Under the pieces are notes generated by a model that saw only the letters and a list, made by a program, of their open reading frames with translations, was not told where the DNA came from and searched no databases. Positions 30,147 through 38,875 of a stretch of DNA of 64,000 nucleotides are shown here, in pieces. The position numbers were made by a program, and so were the translations under genes. Where the stretch lies: positions 821,792-885,791 of the forward strand of contig WLWN01000001.1 of NCBI GenBank assembly GCA_012103575.1, in the 5' to 3' direction. Every line of letters begins with the position of its first letter. Within the stretch, counting starts at the first letter, position 1. The DNA comes from Kiritimatiellia bacterium. GTDB lineage: Bacteria; Verrucomicrobiota; Kiritimatiellia; WLWN01.

Positions 30147-30470
30147 GCTTTCTGTATATTTCCCCCTTTGCGTTCCTTTGCGAACTTCTGTAAAAACTCT
30201 TTATGGTTCATCAGCCCCTTTTATCATACGGGGAAGACCATCCATATTGAAATACGAGGACACCTTTTGCTCATTAGGTTTGCCATATGGAAAGCTGTAG
30301 CTGGCTACAGCTTTTTTCCAGACAGCCTGCTGTCTGTTCCTCACATATTTCGACATTTTGCGGTTCCTTATTCTATTATTCTTCGGTTCAAATAACTCCA
30401 AACTTCGCCCTTAGCTTAACACCTGTGTCTTTGACCCCTTCCGCCTGCCTCTTGCGCATAACACGTGATC
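30147..30470. other. Intergenic region after the symporter gene
   Basis: No gene is seen. It contains the terminator hairpin at 30291 and separates convergent genes. Confidence 0.5.
30291..30318 (+). terminator. Rho-independent terminator after the symporter gene
   Basis: The perfect stem AAGCTGTAG / CTACAGCTT with a CTGG loop is followed by a T-run (CTTTTTTCC). Confidence 0.75.
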
Positions 30471-31298
30471 TTACGACACCACATCCACCTGTAAATTCCG
30501 AATGGAGTAAAGCTTGCCAAAACCACTCCCTCGCATACGGCTCCCTCCGCGTTCACGGTTCTCTCCAAATCGATCTCGGCAACTTTCAAACAACTCTTGA
30601 ACAAATCCTCGGCCTCCGATCGCTACGCCATCGGTAAAATAGCGCACACGACAACGAAGCAACTCTGCACGTTTCAACTCACCCCTTTCCTCCCATACCC
30701 GGGCGATATCATCACGACTGAAACCAGGCTGGGCAGCGTTCCCATCTTCCTTCATCCCTTTTTCCTCACCCGCTGTTATCATCCATTTACGATACCTCCG
30801 ATGCACCATCCGCCAATCCGTACTATCTCCCATTGCCTCAGCGATTTTCCTCAATCCCGCACGCGCTACTTTACTGCCTCCTACCGCATTCATGGCGTAG
30901 GGAGCACTGGCGATCTTTTGGCGGGGTTGGATTTTCTGAGTGCCAGGAGATACGGTCAATCCCAGATAGCGATTCGCTTCCTGGAACGCTTCTCGGATAT
31001 AGTTGGTTTGGGGTGCGGGTCTTAATTCGCCACCCCCGTTGTTGAGTAAAACATTAAATACCCCACCCGAACTCACATTTAACGGAAAAGATCTTCCCCA
31101 GATCAAATTGCCATGCTGGGGTGCATCGCAAATACGGAATTCTACGGTATACACGCCCGGGGTGATCGGCGCACTCGTGCCCGCATCGATTAAGATGCCC
31201 TGATAGTTTATGATGTCTGGCACGCTATCCTGGGCATGGCCAACCAGTAAGCTCATCAACAAAATTGTTCCCATCGCGCATAGTATTAATTTTTTCAT
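30471..31298 (-). CDS. Chimeric ORF: secreted fibre-like N-terminus fused to REP-transposase tail
   Basis: The first half has a signal peptide (MKKLILCAMGTILLMSLLVG). It then has a fibre-like motif common in secreted PVC proteins: VPDIINYQGILIDAGTS, TVEFRICDAPQHGNLIWG, IQPRQKIASAPYAMNAVGG. The second half, from KVARAGLRKIAEAMGDS, is the C-terminal region of REP-associated tyrosine transposases: ELLRCRVRYFTDGVAIGGRG, RDRFGENRERGGSRMRG, LYSIRNLQVDVVS. The catalytic His-His and Tyr part of the transposase is absent. ATG 31298 has AAGGAG upstream. The fusion is in frame and open over its full length, but probably reflects a rearrangement that broke both parents. Confidence 0.7.
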   Translation of the reverse strand: MKKLILCAMGTILLMSLLVGHAQDSVPDIINYQGILIDAGTSAPITPGVYTVEFRICDAPQHGNLIWGRSFPLNVSSGGVFNVLLNNGGGELRPAPQTNYIREAFQEANRYLGLTVSPGTQKIQPRQKIASAPYAMNAVGGSKVARAGLRKIAEAMGDSTDWRMVHRRYRKWMITAGEEKGMKEDGNAAQPGFSRDDIARVWEERGELKRAELLRCRVRYFTDGVAIGGRGFVQELFESCRDRFGENRERGGSRMRGSGFGKLYSIRNLQVDVVS

Positions 31299-31359
31299 TT
31301 TTTCTTCTCCTTTTTTCCTGAAAAAAAATCGGTTTTTCTTATCAGTCTTCATTTTTTTT

Positions 31360-32052
31360 CTAATCCTCTAACTGGTGTTGACCGCTGATTCGCTCTAGCG
31401 TAAAAGTTCCTTTGGTATAAAGATCTTGTGCGGTCAGACCCCCTATCTTTTCTCTGTAAATTCCTTCTAGTTTTTGTATCAAAGGTTGCTCGACCCAATT
31501 TGTTCTCAAAAGAGTTATGTTTCTACTCACCGTACGCCCCTCTTGATGCAAGGGGTTATACCGATGACGGAATGGATTGATGGGGTCGTCAACTTCTACC
31601 GTGATCGTTCTGGACCATTTGTTGGGGGCCTCATTTGTTAGCGAGAGAGGAGGCATGAAGGGAAAGGCAACCGAACTAATGCGCTGAGCCTCTTTAACCG
31701 TTGGCGGAATAGTAGTAGCACTGATATAGATTTGATGTCCATGGGTTGTTGTGGCCAGGATCACTTCCTGCAATAAGTGTGCCTGTGCATTGGTATCGAC
31801 TAAAACGATAAGCCGAAAGTTAAGGGGTGATGCTGTGGGAATCACGTTAGTCGAAGTGTAATTGGGCGCATTGCCCTGGTTGATGGTGGCTGAACCGACC
31901 CATAATCCCGGGTTGGGAACGTTCAGGGTCGTGGCATGCGTATTCCCCGATGAGATATACGTGGCTAAGCCTAAGCATAGGAGTGCGGACCAAAAGGTTT
32001 GCATTTTCGATGAGCGCTCGCTCAGGCATCTTATTAAAGTCTTATCTTTCAA
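31360..32052 (-). CDS. Secreted protein of unknown function
   Basis: The product has a signal peptide (TFWSALLCLGLATYISSG) and then a single beta-rich region. Segments NPGLWVGSATINQGNAPN, FRLIVLVDTNAQAHLLQEV and EVDDPINPFRHRYNPLHQEG resemble a repeated module seen in large secreted proteins of PVC bacteria, recalled and not searched. The frame begins at TTG 32052, preceded by GGGAGG. ATG 32004, right before the hydrophobic segment, is an alternative. It sits 61 bp upstream of the chimeric ORF, in the same direction, suggesting a former cell-surface operon. Confidence 0.6.
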   Translation of the reverse strand: MKDKTLIRCLSERSSKMQTFWSALLCLGLATYISSGNTHATTLNVPNPGLWVGSATINQGNAPNYTSTNVIPTASPLNFRLIVLVDTNAQAHLLQEVILATTTHGHQIYISATTIPPTVKEAQRISSVAFPFMPPLSLTNEAPNKWSRTITVEVDDPINPFRHRYNPLHQEGRTVSRNITLLRTNWVEQPLIQKLEGIYREKIGGLTAQDLYTKGTFTLERISGQHQLED

Positions 32053-32369
32053 TAAACATCCCCCCTCCCTAATTCTCTAGGAAGATCCTTGTGCTCAGAC
32101 CAAATTTAGACTTCGACGATGAGTTAGGGACTCTAAATGAGAGCGTTTATGGTCGGCAAGAGAAATCTTTAAAAGAAATATCCTGGGAGGCGACATCCCT
32201 TTTATCCGTAGCAAACAGAAGGTTGGGCATTAGGATTAAGAGGAAGATTTTTTTTCAGCCACAGCTGATCCGCCGTGTGCGGAACAGAAGGTCGCAAAGA
32301 GCCGCGAAGGGAAGTAAAAGAAAAATGGATTAAGTATTTTAGAATGATTTTTCAATCTGCTAATACCAA
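32053..32369. other. Gap with no gene seen
   Basis: About 300 bp upstream of the secreted-protein gene. No coding frame of interest is seen; it may hold the promoter of the leftward operon. Confidence 0.4.
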
Positions 32370-32499
32370 TTTGCAATCAAAATACAACGAATTAGAATGG
32401 GTCTCATAAATGTAGCGTCCTCGCTATGCGAGGAATCCGTGCACAGCACGGACACTACATCTTAAGTCCTGCTAGAGTTTGTTCTATTTTGATTGCAAA
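32370..32499. repeat. MITE-like element enclosing two inverted REP sequences
   Basis: The 130-bp unit has terminal repeats matching 18 of 19 (TTTGCAATCAAAATACAAC and its inverse with one change). Inside are two head-to-head GTAG-hairpin units: ATGTAGCGTCCTCGC with its GCGAGGA arm, and on the other strand ATGTAGTGTCCGTGC with GCACGGA. Confidence 0.75.
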
Positions 32500-32516
32500 C
32501 AGGTTCTAAAGGTTAA

Positions 32517-32552
32517 AACGGTTCTTGGTTCAGGGTTTGGGGTTTTGGGAGG
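32517..32552. repeat. Text-like spacer (GGTTCAGGGTTT family)
   Basis: GGTTCTTGGTTCAGGGTTTG then GGGTTTTGGG. Same word family as the BMC operon spacers. Confidence 0.45.
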
Positions 32553-32565
32553 GTGAAAGACTCCA

Positions 32566-32793
32566 CTAATTCCTGTGTCGATACGTGATCCGTCCCTTAT
32601 GTAAATCGTAAGGGGACATCTCAACGCGGACTTTATCACCGCTTGTAATACGGATAAAATTTTTCCTCATTTTTCCCGAAATATGAGCAAGCATCTCATG
32701 TCCGTTTTCTAGTTTGACTCTATACATTGTTGCAGGGAGGACTTTGGCGACAACGCCCTCTATTTCAATAAGTTTTTCTTTGTTTCCGGCCAT
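32566..32793 (-). CDS. infA: Translation initiation factor IF-1
   Basis: This 75-residue S1/OB-fold protein binds the ribosomal A site during initiation. The sequence [40 protein letters not shown] and [20 protein letters not shown] is the full canonical IF-1. It stands alone, flanked by repeats on both sides, not in a ribosomal protein operon. Confidence 0.97.
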   Translation of the reverse strand: MAGNKEKLIEIEGVVAKVLPATMYRVKLENGHEMLAHISGKMRKNFIRITSGDKVRVEMSPYDLHKGRITYRHRN

Positions 32794-32945
32794 ATAATCT
32801 CCGTTTATTGGTTATTTGCTTTAAGGGTTCAGCGATATTTAGCGAAATCGGAGTGATGTATATACTCTTTATTTTAGAAATAACAAATAACTAATTGCTT
32901 GTTTGTTTGATTACGCTTATCACGACAAAAAGTGGGTGCTCAAAC

Positions 32946-33078
32946 GAGCCTCTTGCCAAAAAACGCCGCTTGCGCGGCTACTACAAACCATCAAATAGCT
33001 GGACCCTATGTTTACACGTGTTTGTGGCAGCGTCGCAAGACGCGTTATCCGTTTATCCACTCGTTTGGCAAGAGGCTC
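32946..33078. repeat. BIME-like palindromic cluster of two REP units
   Basis: Perfect 15-bp ends GAGCCTCTTGCCAAA / TTTGGCAAGAGGCTC enclose two inverted REP-like units. One on the minus strand reads GTAGCCGCGCAAGCGGCG; one on the plus strand reads GTGGCAGCGTCGCAAGACGC. Both follow a GTTTGT lead. The right end overlaps the stop codon of the adjacent HAD gene. Confidence 0.75.
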
Positions 33079-33790
33079 AAATGTTCTTCATTAAACCTAG
33101 ATGATGCAGGGAGGTTATCTCTTCAAGTGAATCAACAATCATATGTGCAGCGCTCAATCGTTCAGCAGGATAACTGTTAGTAATGGCTAGAACCTTAAGA
33201 CCCGCTGATCGAGCCGCATTAATACCCGTCGGCGTATCCTCGATCGCCAAACATTGATTAGCCGTGAACTCTGCACGAACCGTTTCGGCTAGTTCTCTAA
33301 CGGCCAACCGATAACCCGAAGGATCTGGTTTACTCTTCGTTACATCTTCGGCGGTTATGATGACTTTAAAAAGTTCCTGAAGGCCCAAATTTTTTAGAAT
33401 AGGTCCTATATCTGATTTTAAGGCGCCACTACAAAGGCCCACCAGGACATCCTCTTTGTCTAATCGATCTAAAAGTGAAAATACACCCGGATAAGGCTGA
33501 ATGTGTTTATGCGCTATTGTCTTGTCAAAGATATTAGATTTTTCTTCGATTAACGTTTCTAAATCTTTATGGGCTATTTCTTTCCCCGCTTTTTGATAGA
33601 CTTCTTTAAACGCATCACGATCATCAAATCCAATGAAATCGTTGACGTAATCGGACCATGAATACCCTAATCCTTTTGGCGTAAGGACATGCTGAAATGC
33701 ATTGTAATGGATTCGTTCGGTATCGACAATGATACCGTCAAAATCAAATATAACGGCGCATATTTTATTCGGTATATCGCAGGCTTTCAG
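33077..33790 (-). CDS. HAD-family phosphatase / beta-phosphoglucomutase-like
   Basis: All four HAD motifs are present: FDFDGIIVDTE (nucleophile and acid Asp), LCSGALKSD, KSKPDPSGYRLA and IEDTPTGINAARSAG. The cap domain lies between the first two, so it is a class I HAD of the beta-phosphoglucomutase/sugar phosphatase group. No ATG, GTG or TTG occurs in frame before the first motif. The best candidate start is CTG 33790, three bases after AGGTGAG and 14 bases after the metK stop, suggesting coupling to metK. The first GTG in frame (33442) would remove the catalytic Asp and must be wrong. Confidence 0.82.
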   Translation of the reverse strand: MKACDIPNKICAVIFDFDGIIVDTERIHYNAFQHVLTPKGLGYSWSDYVNDFIGFDDRDAFKEVYQKAGKEIAHKDLETLIEEKSNIFDKTIAHKHIQPYPGVFSLLDRLDKEDVLVGLCSGALKSDIGPILKNLGLQELFKVIITAEDVTKSKPDPSGYRLAVRELAETVRAEFTANQCLAIEDTPTGINAARSAGLKVLAITNSYPAERLSAAHMIVDSLEEITSLHHLGLMKNI

Positions 33791-33804
33791 AAACTCACCT
33801 GTCT

Positions 33805-34980
33805 CTATTTTAGTGCAGCGGTTAGTTTATCTACTTTATCAACACGTTCCCAGGTAAAGGCATTAAGTTTGTCTGTACGCCCAAAATGGCCATAGGCTGA
33901 AGTATCTTCATATATAGGCCTCAATAAATTAAGCTCACGAATAATATCCGCAGGCTTAAGTTTAAATACTTTGCGGACCGCTTTTTCAATGCGTTCATTG
34001 GGAACGGAGCCTGTTCCAAAGGTGTCGACTAAAACGGATACAGGTTCGGCATATCCGATCGCATATGCCAGCTGAACCTCGCACCGTTTGGCAAGTTTTG
34101 CCGCTACGATGTTCTTGGCAACGTAACGGGCCATATAAGCGGCGCTTCGATCTACTTTGGAGGGGTCTTTCCCGGAAAAGGCGCCTCCTCCATGTCGCCC
34201 CATCCCCCCATAGGTATCGACAATAATTTTTCGGCCTGTTAGTCCGGCATCTCCTTGAGGGCCTCCCACAACAAATCGCCCTGTTGGGTTAATAAGGAAA
34301 CGTGTTTTTGGTGTAATTAGTTTGGCGGGCACTTTCTTTTTTATCACTTCTTCGATGATCCCCGCTTTAAGTTTTTGATGTGTAACATCTTTGGAATGCT
34401 GAGTGGATATAACAACGGTATCGACGTGAATGGGTTTCCCATCTTGATAGAGAACGGATACTTGTGATTTTCCGTCGGGTCGCAGAAAAGGAAGTTTTCC
34501 AGAACGACGCACTTTTGAAAGTTCACGGGTTAACCGATGGGCGAGTATGATGGGTAAAGGCATTAATTCACGGGTCTCATCGCATGCATAGCCAAACATA
34601 AGTCCTTGATCACCGGCCCCTTGTTCTTTGAACATCCCTTTCCCGGTTGTAACCCCTTGGGATATATCAGGCGATTGTCGGTCTAGGGAAACCAGTACCG
34701 AGCAGGTATCCGCATCGAAACCCATGGAAGAATCGGTATAGCCTATTTTTTTGACTTTTTTACGGACAACATCTGAATAATTCACGATCGCATGTGTGGT
34801 TATTTCACCGGCTAAAACAACCATCCCCGTGGTCACTAACGTTTCACACGCTACACGTGCTTTTTTGTCTTTAGCGAGAATCGCATCGAGTATAGCATCT
34901 GAAATTCCGTCTGAAACTTTATCAGGATGACCTTCGGTTACGGACTCTGATGTGAACAGGTGAGTATTCTTTTTTGACAT
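33805..34980 (-). CDS. metK: S-adenosylmethionine synthetase
   Basis: MetK makes S-adenosylmethionine from methionine and ATP. The 391-residue protein has the family motifs [32 protein letters not shown] and [20 protein letters not shown]. It is intact and of normal length. I looked in the 150-bp leader for a SAM-responsive element and did not find a recognisable one. A HAD gene follows directly. Confidence 0.97.
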   Translation of the reverse strand: MSKKNTHLFTSESVTEGHPDKVSDGISDAILDAILAKDKKARVACETLVTTGMVVLAGEITTHAIVNYSDVVRKKVKKIGYTDSSMGFDADTCSVLVSLDRQSPDISQGVTTGKGMFKEQGAGDQGLMFGYACDETRELMPLPIILAHRLTRELSKVRRSGKLPFLRPDGKSQVSVLYQDGKPIHVDTVVISTQHSKDVTHQKLKAGIIEEVIKKKVPAKLITPKTRFLINPTGRFVVGGPQGDAGLTGRKIIVDTYGGMGRHGGGAFSGKDPSKVDRSAAYMARYVAKNIVAAKLAKRCEVQLAYAIGYAEPVSVLVDTFGTGSVPNERIEKAVRKVFKLKPADIIRELNLLRPIYEDTSAYGHFGRTDKLNAFTWERVDKVDKLTAALK

Positions 34981-35112
34981 CTGGATTTTTCTTTCTATTT
35001 TTGTGATTGCATATTGTCACCTAAGTTAAGCGATAAGGAATGGCGAATCGTACGCATCCTTTAGTCCGTAAAGCATGTGAAAAAACTCAACAGACCACTA
35101 TTACATTAGGTC

Positions 35113-35137
35113 ATAAAAACGGGACACTATGCCCGTT
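35113..35137 (-). terminator. Rho-independent terminator after ptsI
   Basis: On the minus strand AACGGGCATAGTGTCCCGTT forms a 6-bp stem followed by TTTTT, starting right after the ptsI stop codon. Confidence 0.7.
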
Positions 35138-36919
35138 CTAATCAATGAGTTCAAGTATTTCTGGTGCGGCTTTTCGGGTTAAAGCCTGACAACGTTCTAA
35201 AATTTCTTTACCTGACGCACATTTCATAACCTCTGAAGCAAGTTTTTCTGACTCCGAATAGGTTACATTACGAATGATGTCTTTGACTTTTGGAACATTG
35301 GTGGGGCTAACACTTAGTTCATCCGCTCCTAAACCAATGAGCAAGGGGACCAAAAAAGGGTCCCCTGCCATCTCTCCACAAATCCCCGCCCAAATCCCAT
35401 GTTGATGAGCCGTGTCAATGGTCCTTTTTATTAATTTGATAATGGCCGGATGAGTGGGTTCATAAAGATCAGCAATTTGTTCGTTTACCCTATCGACGGC
35501 TAATGTATATTGTGCGAGATCGTTTGTGCCTAAACTAAAAAAACTGACATGTGGGGCAATGAGATCAGCCGTAAGGGCTGCTGAAGGGACTTCGATCATG
35601 GCCCCCACATGTATGTCTTCATTAAAAGCAATTTTTTCTTTTCGCAACTCGTCTTTTGTTTCTTCTAATAACGCGTTACACTGAAGAACTTGATTGACAT
35701 TGCTAATAAGCGGATACATGAGTTGAACGTTTTCGTGGCGACTGGCTCGTAAAATAGCTCTTAGTTGTGTCTTGAAAATATCTAGATTAGCCAGGCAAAA
35801 GCGTACGGCTCGCCACCCCATAAATGGATTTAGTTCAGGGACCTTTCGGATATGGGAAACAAATTTGTCGCCTCCTAAATCGAGTGTTCGAATAATCACA
35901 GATTCTGGAAAAAGTCGTTCGGCGGCTTCTTCATAGGCTGTGGCTTGTTCATCTTCGGTGGGCAATTCTTCGCTAACGAGATACAGTAACTCGGTGCGGT
36001 ACAAGCCTATGCCTTTTGCTCCGTTTTCTATAACGGCTTCAACATCTTCGGGTAACTCTATATTGGCTGAAAGAGGAAGGTGATATCCGTCTTTTGTTTC
36101 TGCTGGTTTTTCGCGCAGAGCGGATAACCCTGATTGGATGGAGCTGCGTACTTGAGCCACTTTGTTATATTGGTCGATGCGTTCTTGAGTCGGATGAAGA
36201 ATGAAAACCCCTTTATCCCCATCAATCAGGACGCGGTCTCGGGTAGATACTCTTACACTGACGTCATGTAATCCTACGATGGCTGGAATCTTTAGGGCTT
36301 TGGCCATAATCGCGGTATGTGATGTGGGACTTCCGATATCTGTAGCAAACCCCAATACTTTATTTTTATCCATCATGGCGGTTGCGGAAGGGGAAAGATC
36401 AGGGGTAATAATAATACAAGACTCTTTTAGTTGATCTAAGGACTTGATATTTTCTCCCGCAAGATTTTTTAGGATTCTGCGAGTCACATCACGAACATCA
36501 GCCGCGCGTTCCCGAAGATATTCATCCTCAAAAGCAGATAGAGCACTAATGTATTTTTCAGAAACATATTCGAGAATCGCATCGATATTTTTCTTTTTAG
36601 CATTTAATTCCCGAATGATTTCTTCGATAAAAGCTCGATCATCCACCACCAAAAGATGTGCATCAAAAATGCTGGCGCTCTCTTGTCCCATGGCCTTGCC
36701 GACTCTCTTCTGAATTTTATGAAGCTGCTCTTTAGTGGTGACCAGAGCAGCCTCAAATCGTGAAACTTCTCTAGAGATTTCTTCGGGAGTAATATCTCTG
36801 GCAACAGGAAGCTTATCATCTGCCTTCATAAGGAACGCAGGTCCTACAACCAGCCCAGGAGAAACGCCGATTCCCTGTAGTACGATTTCTTTTTTTGGAT
36901 TAGATTTTTTGGTGGACAT
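35138..36919 (-). CDS. ptsI: Phosphoenolpyruvate-protein phosphotransferase (enzyme I)
   Basis: Enzyme I takes phosphate from PEP onto its His and passes it to HPr. The 593-residue protein has the phospho-His motif SPTSHTAIMAKAL, the PEP-binding segments IGLYRTELLYL and MGWRAVRFCL, and the C-terminal FFSLGTNDLAQYTLAVDR and GICGEMAGDP. It forms an operon with ptsH and hprK (11 bp to ptsH). No EIIA, EIIB or EIIC gene is in the window, so a regulatory role is likely here. Confidence 0.96.
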   Translation of the reverse strand: MSTKKSNPKKEIVLQGIGVSPGLVVGPAFLMKADDKLPVARDITPEEISREVSRFEAALVTTKEQLHKIQKRVGKAMGQESASIFDAHLLVVDDRAFIEEIIRELNAKKKNIDAILEYVSEKYISALSAFEDEYLRERAADVRDVTRRILKNLAGENIKSLDQLKESCIIITPDLSPSATAMMDKNKVLGFATDIGSPTSHTAIMAKALKIPAIVGLHDVSVRVSTRDRVLIDGDKGVFILHPTQERIDQYNKVAQVRSSIQSGLSALREKPAETKDGYHLPLSANIELPEDVEAVIENGAKGIGLYRTELLYLVSEELPTEDEQATAYEEAAERLFPESVIIRTLDLGGDKFVSHIRKVPELNPFMGWRAVRFCLANLDIFKTQLRAILRASRHENVQLMYPLISNVNQVLQCNALLEETKDELRKEKIAFNEDIHVGAMIEVPSAALTADLIAPHVSFFSLGTNDLAQYTLAVDRVNEQIADLYEPTHPAIIKLIKRTIDTAHQHGIWAGICGEMAGDPFLVPLLIGLGADELSVSPTNVPKVKDIIRNVTYSESEKLASEVMKCASGKEILERCQALTRKAAPEILELID

Positions 36920-36929
36920 ATCTTTTTAT

Positions 36930-37235
36930 TTAATCTTCAGGGACATCTTCCTTCATGAGCTTCTCAATGGCATCGAGAGCCTCTTTGGCATCCGTCCCGG
37001 CAGCGGTGACCTTTAAAAAAGCCCCTTGGTGTCCTTCTAGCGTTAAAAGCCCCATGATACTTTTAGCGGAAACCACGATTCCATCTTTTTCCACTGAGAT
37101 TTCGCAGGCAAATTTCGCAGCTGTTTTCACAAGTAAAGCAGCCGGTCGAGCGTGGATACCATGTGTATTCAATATCTCAAAATCGCGCGTGAGTGATGAG
37201 GGTGCTACGGATCTCTTGTTTTTATCTTTTCTCAT
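36930..37235 (-). CDS. ptsH: Phosphocarrier protein HPr
   Basis: HPr carries both regulated residues: His in NTHGIHARPAALL (phosphorylated by enzyme I) and Ser in SAKSIMGLLTLEG (phosphorylated by HPr kinase). A basic 15-residue leader (RKDKNKRSVAPSSLTR) precedes the normal fold. Its start overlaps the hprK stop by four bases. Carrying both sites, next to hprK, indicates control by metabolic state as in Gram-positive bacteria. Confidence 0.95.
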   Translation of the reverse strand: MRKDKNKRSVAPSSLTRDFEILNTHGIHARPAALLVKTAAKFACEISVEKDGIVVSAKSIMGLLTLEGHQGAFLKVTAAGTDAKEALDAIEKLMKEDVPED

Positions 37236-38191
37236 TCACATCCTCGTCTAGCTAAGTTTCGGACCAGTTTTTCATCGAGTTCTTTAGCCGCGTCATGACC
37301 CAATTTTTTGAGTCGTTGATTGAGCGCAGCTACTTGAACGACTTGTCCCATATCACGTCCTGGGGCGACTGGCAGGGTAAGGTAGGGCATATCAATTCCT
37401 AAAACATTTTTCTTTTTAGGAGACAACCCCGTACGATCCATTTTATGTTTAGGTCCTGCATGGACCAATCTAATAATCAGATCTAACCTTTTTGAATCGC
37501 GCATGGAAGCCACACCGTAAAGACTTGGAACATGAATAAGACCTAGGCCTCTGATTTCCATATGATACCGCGTTATTTCAACGGCAGAACCTATGATTTC
37601 TCCGCTATTTGTACGTTGTAAAACAGTCACATCGTCCGATACAAGACTGTGTCCTCGCCCAATCAATGATAATGCGGTTTCGCTTTTCCCGATACCGGGT
37701 TCACCTTCAATTAATACACCAATACCTAAAATATCCAGCATGGTTCCATGCGCATGCATACGTGGACTGATGAGATCTTCAAGAATAAGGGTGCCTGCAT
37801 TGATAAAATGCATCGTAATCATGGGAGAACGAATAATCGGAACTTTATACTGTTCGGCAAATTTTTTTAGATCAGGAAGTGCATGTCGATGTCGAGCAAT
37901 GATAACGCCGGGGATATGTTTCTTGAAAAATTGCTCAATACGTTTCGAGCATTCCTCAGAAGGAAGACTCTTAAGATAAGCAAGTTCAGCTAGCCCGAGA
38001 ACCTGCAACCGGTCATGAGCAAAATATTGAAAAAAGCCAGCTAAAGCTAAACCAGGACGGTTTAAGGTGGCTTCACCTATTATGTTATCCAGAAAAGCTT
38101 CGCCTACTTCTACTTCAAGCTTTAAAGGGTCCTGACCCGCCTCAAAGAATTCGCGAATAGATACCGATATTTCGTTTAGATGTTTCGACAT
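37232..38191 (-). CDS. hprK: HPr kinase/phosphorylase
   Basis: HprK phosphorylates HPr on Ser and reverses the reaction. The N-terminal domain (LNRPGLALAGFFQYFAHDRL) precedes the kinase domain. That domain has P-loop GEPGIGKSETAL, the SDDVTV acidic motif and the family signature MEIRGLGLIHVPSLYG. ATG 38191 (MSKHLNEISVSIREFF) matches the usual family start. The frame is open to a TTG at 38257, which would add 22 atypical residues. It is followed by ptsH with a 4-bp overlap. Confidence 0.93.
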   Translation of the reverse strand: MSKHLNEISVSIREFFEAGQDPLKLEVEVGEAFLDNIIGEATLNRPGLALAGFFQYFAHDRLQVLGLAELAYLKSLPSEECSKRIEQFFKKHIPGVIIARHRHALPDLKKFAEQYKVPIIRSPMITMHFINAGTLILEDLISPRMHAHGTMLDILGIGVLIEGEPGIGKSETALSLIGRGHSLVSDDVTVLQRTNSGEIIGSAVEITRYHMEIRGLGLIHVPSLYGVASMRDSKRLDLIIRLVHAGPKHKMDRTGLSPKKKNVLGIDMPYLTLPVAPGRDMGQVVQVAALNQRLKKLGHDAAKELDEKLVRNLARRGCE

Positions 38192-38344
38192 AAACCATTT
38201 TGACCGGACAAACAATCTCCCTACACTGTAATAATCCTTAAGGCCCCATTGACTCAAGGCCTACACACGGCTTGATCCATTCCTATATTGCTCAACGTAG
38301 GCAATAGTAAATGAGTGAAGCGGGAACTTAGTACTATAAAAATA

Positions 38345-38701
38345 CTAATCTTCTATATAGCTGTTTTTAGCTTCGGTTGCAAGTTCAATATCAGCTAATT
38401 TTTCACGCGATCTATGATCTTGAACCTTGTCACGAAGACGTCGGAGTTGTTTAGTCGCTTTATCTACGGCCCCATCAATAGAAACGTACAAATCATCTGA
38501 TTCGTGCTGTGCATCTACTTGGATATGGTCTTTTGCTTGCACAACAATCTCGGCGATGTGTCGATATTTTTGAATATCAAGAATAGCGTGCACATATAAA
38601 ACACGTGGGAATTCAGATAACGTGTGCTCAACTTTTTCAACAGCATATTTTTTAATGGCCTGTTTTGTTTCCATATGTCGGCTGGTTACGCTAATTTGCA
38701 T
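38345..38701 (-). CDS. hpf: Ribosome hibernation promoting factor
   Basis: The 118-residue protein is a short-form HPF/YfiA family member that binds the decoding centre and inactivates ribosomes in stasis. The sequence MQISVTSRHMETKQAIKKYA, HIAEIVVQAKDHIQVDAQHE and DLYVSIDGAVDKATKQLRRL is typical. It lies upstream of hprK on the same strand, recalling the rpoN-hpf-ptsN/hprK cluster of other bacteria. rpoN is not seen here. Confidence 0.93.
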   Translation of the reverse strand: MQISVTSRHMETKQAIKKYAVEKVEHTLSEFPRVLYVHAILDIQKYRHIAEIVVQAKDHIQVDAQHESDDLYVSIDGAVDKATKQLRRLRDKVQDHRSREKLADIELATEAKNSYIED

Positions 38702-38875
38702 GGTCTACCTCCTTTGTATTATTATCCTTTATCATCAACGTTCTAAAGGTTTTAATTTGCAGAACCACTCTTATGGGCTATCACCTTTTTTTCCTGCCTT
38801 CAGTGCAAAGAAGATATCAAGGTCCCTCACTCCTGTAAATCTCGTTTTTGTTCCTCTTAGGGGAAAAGCGATCGA

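Noticed and set aside
32895..33180. Small ORFs between infA and the HAD gene
   Set aside because: They run through the palindromic REP cluster and have no protein-like features.
34981..35137. Possible SAM riboswitch in front of metK
   Set aside because: The leader has a terminator for the convergent-side ptsI transcript but no recognisable SAM-I or SAM-II core. I could not support a riboswitch.
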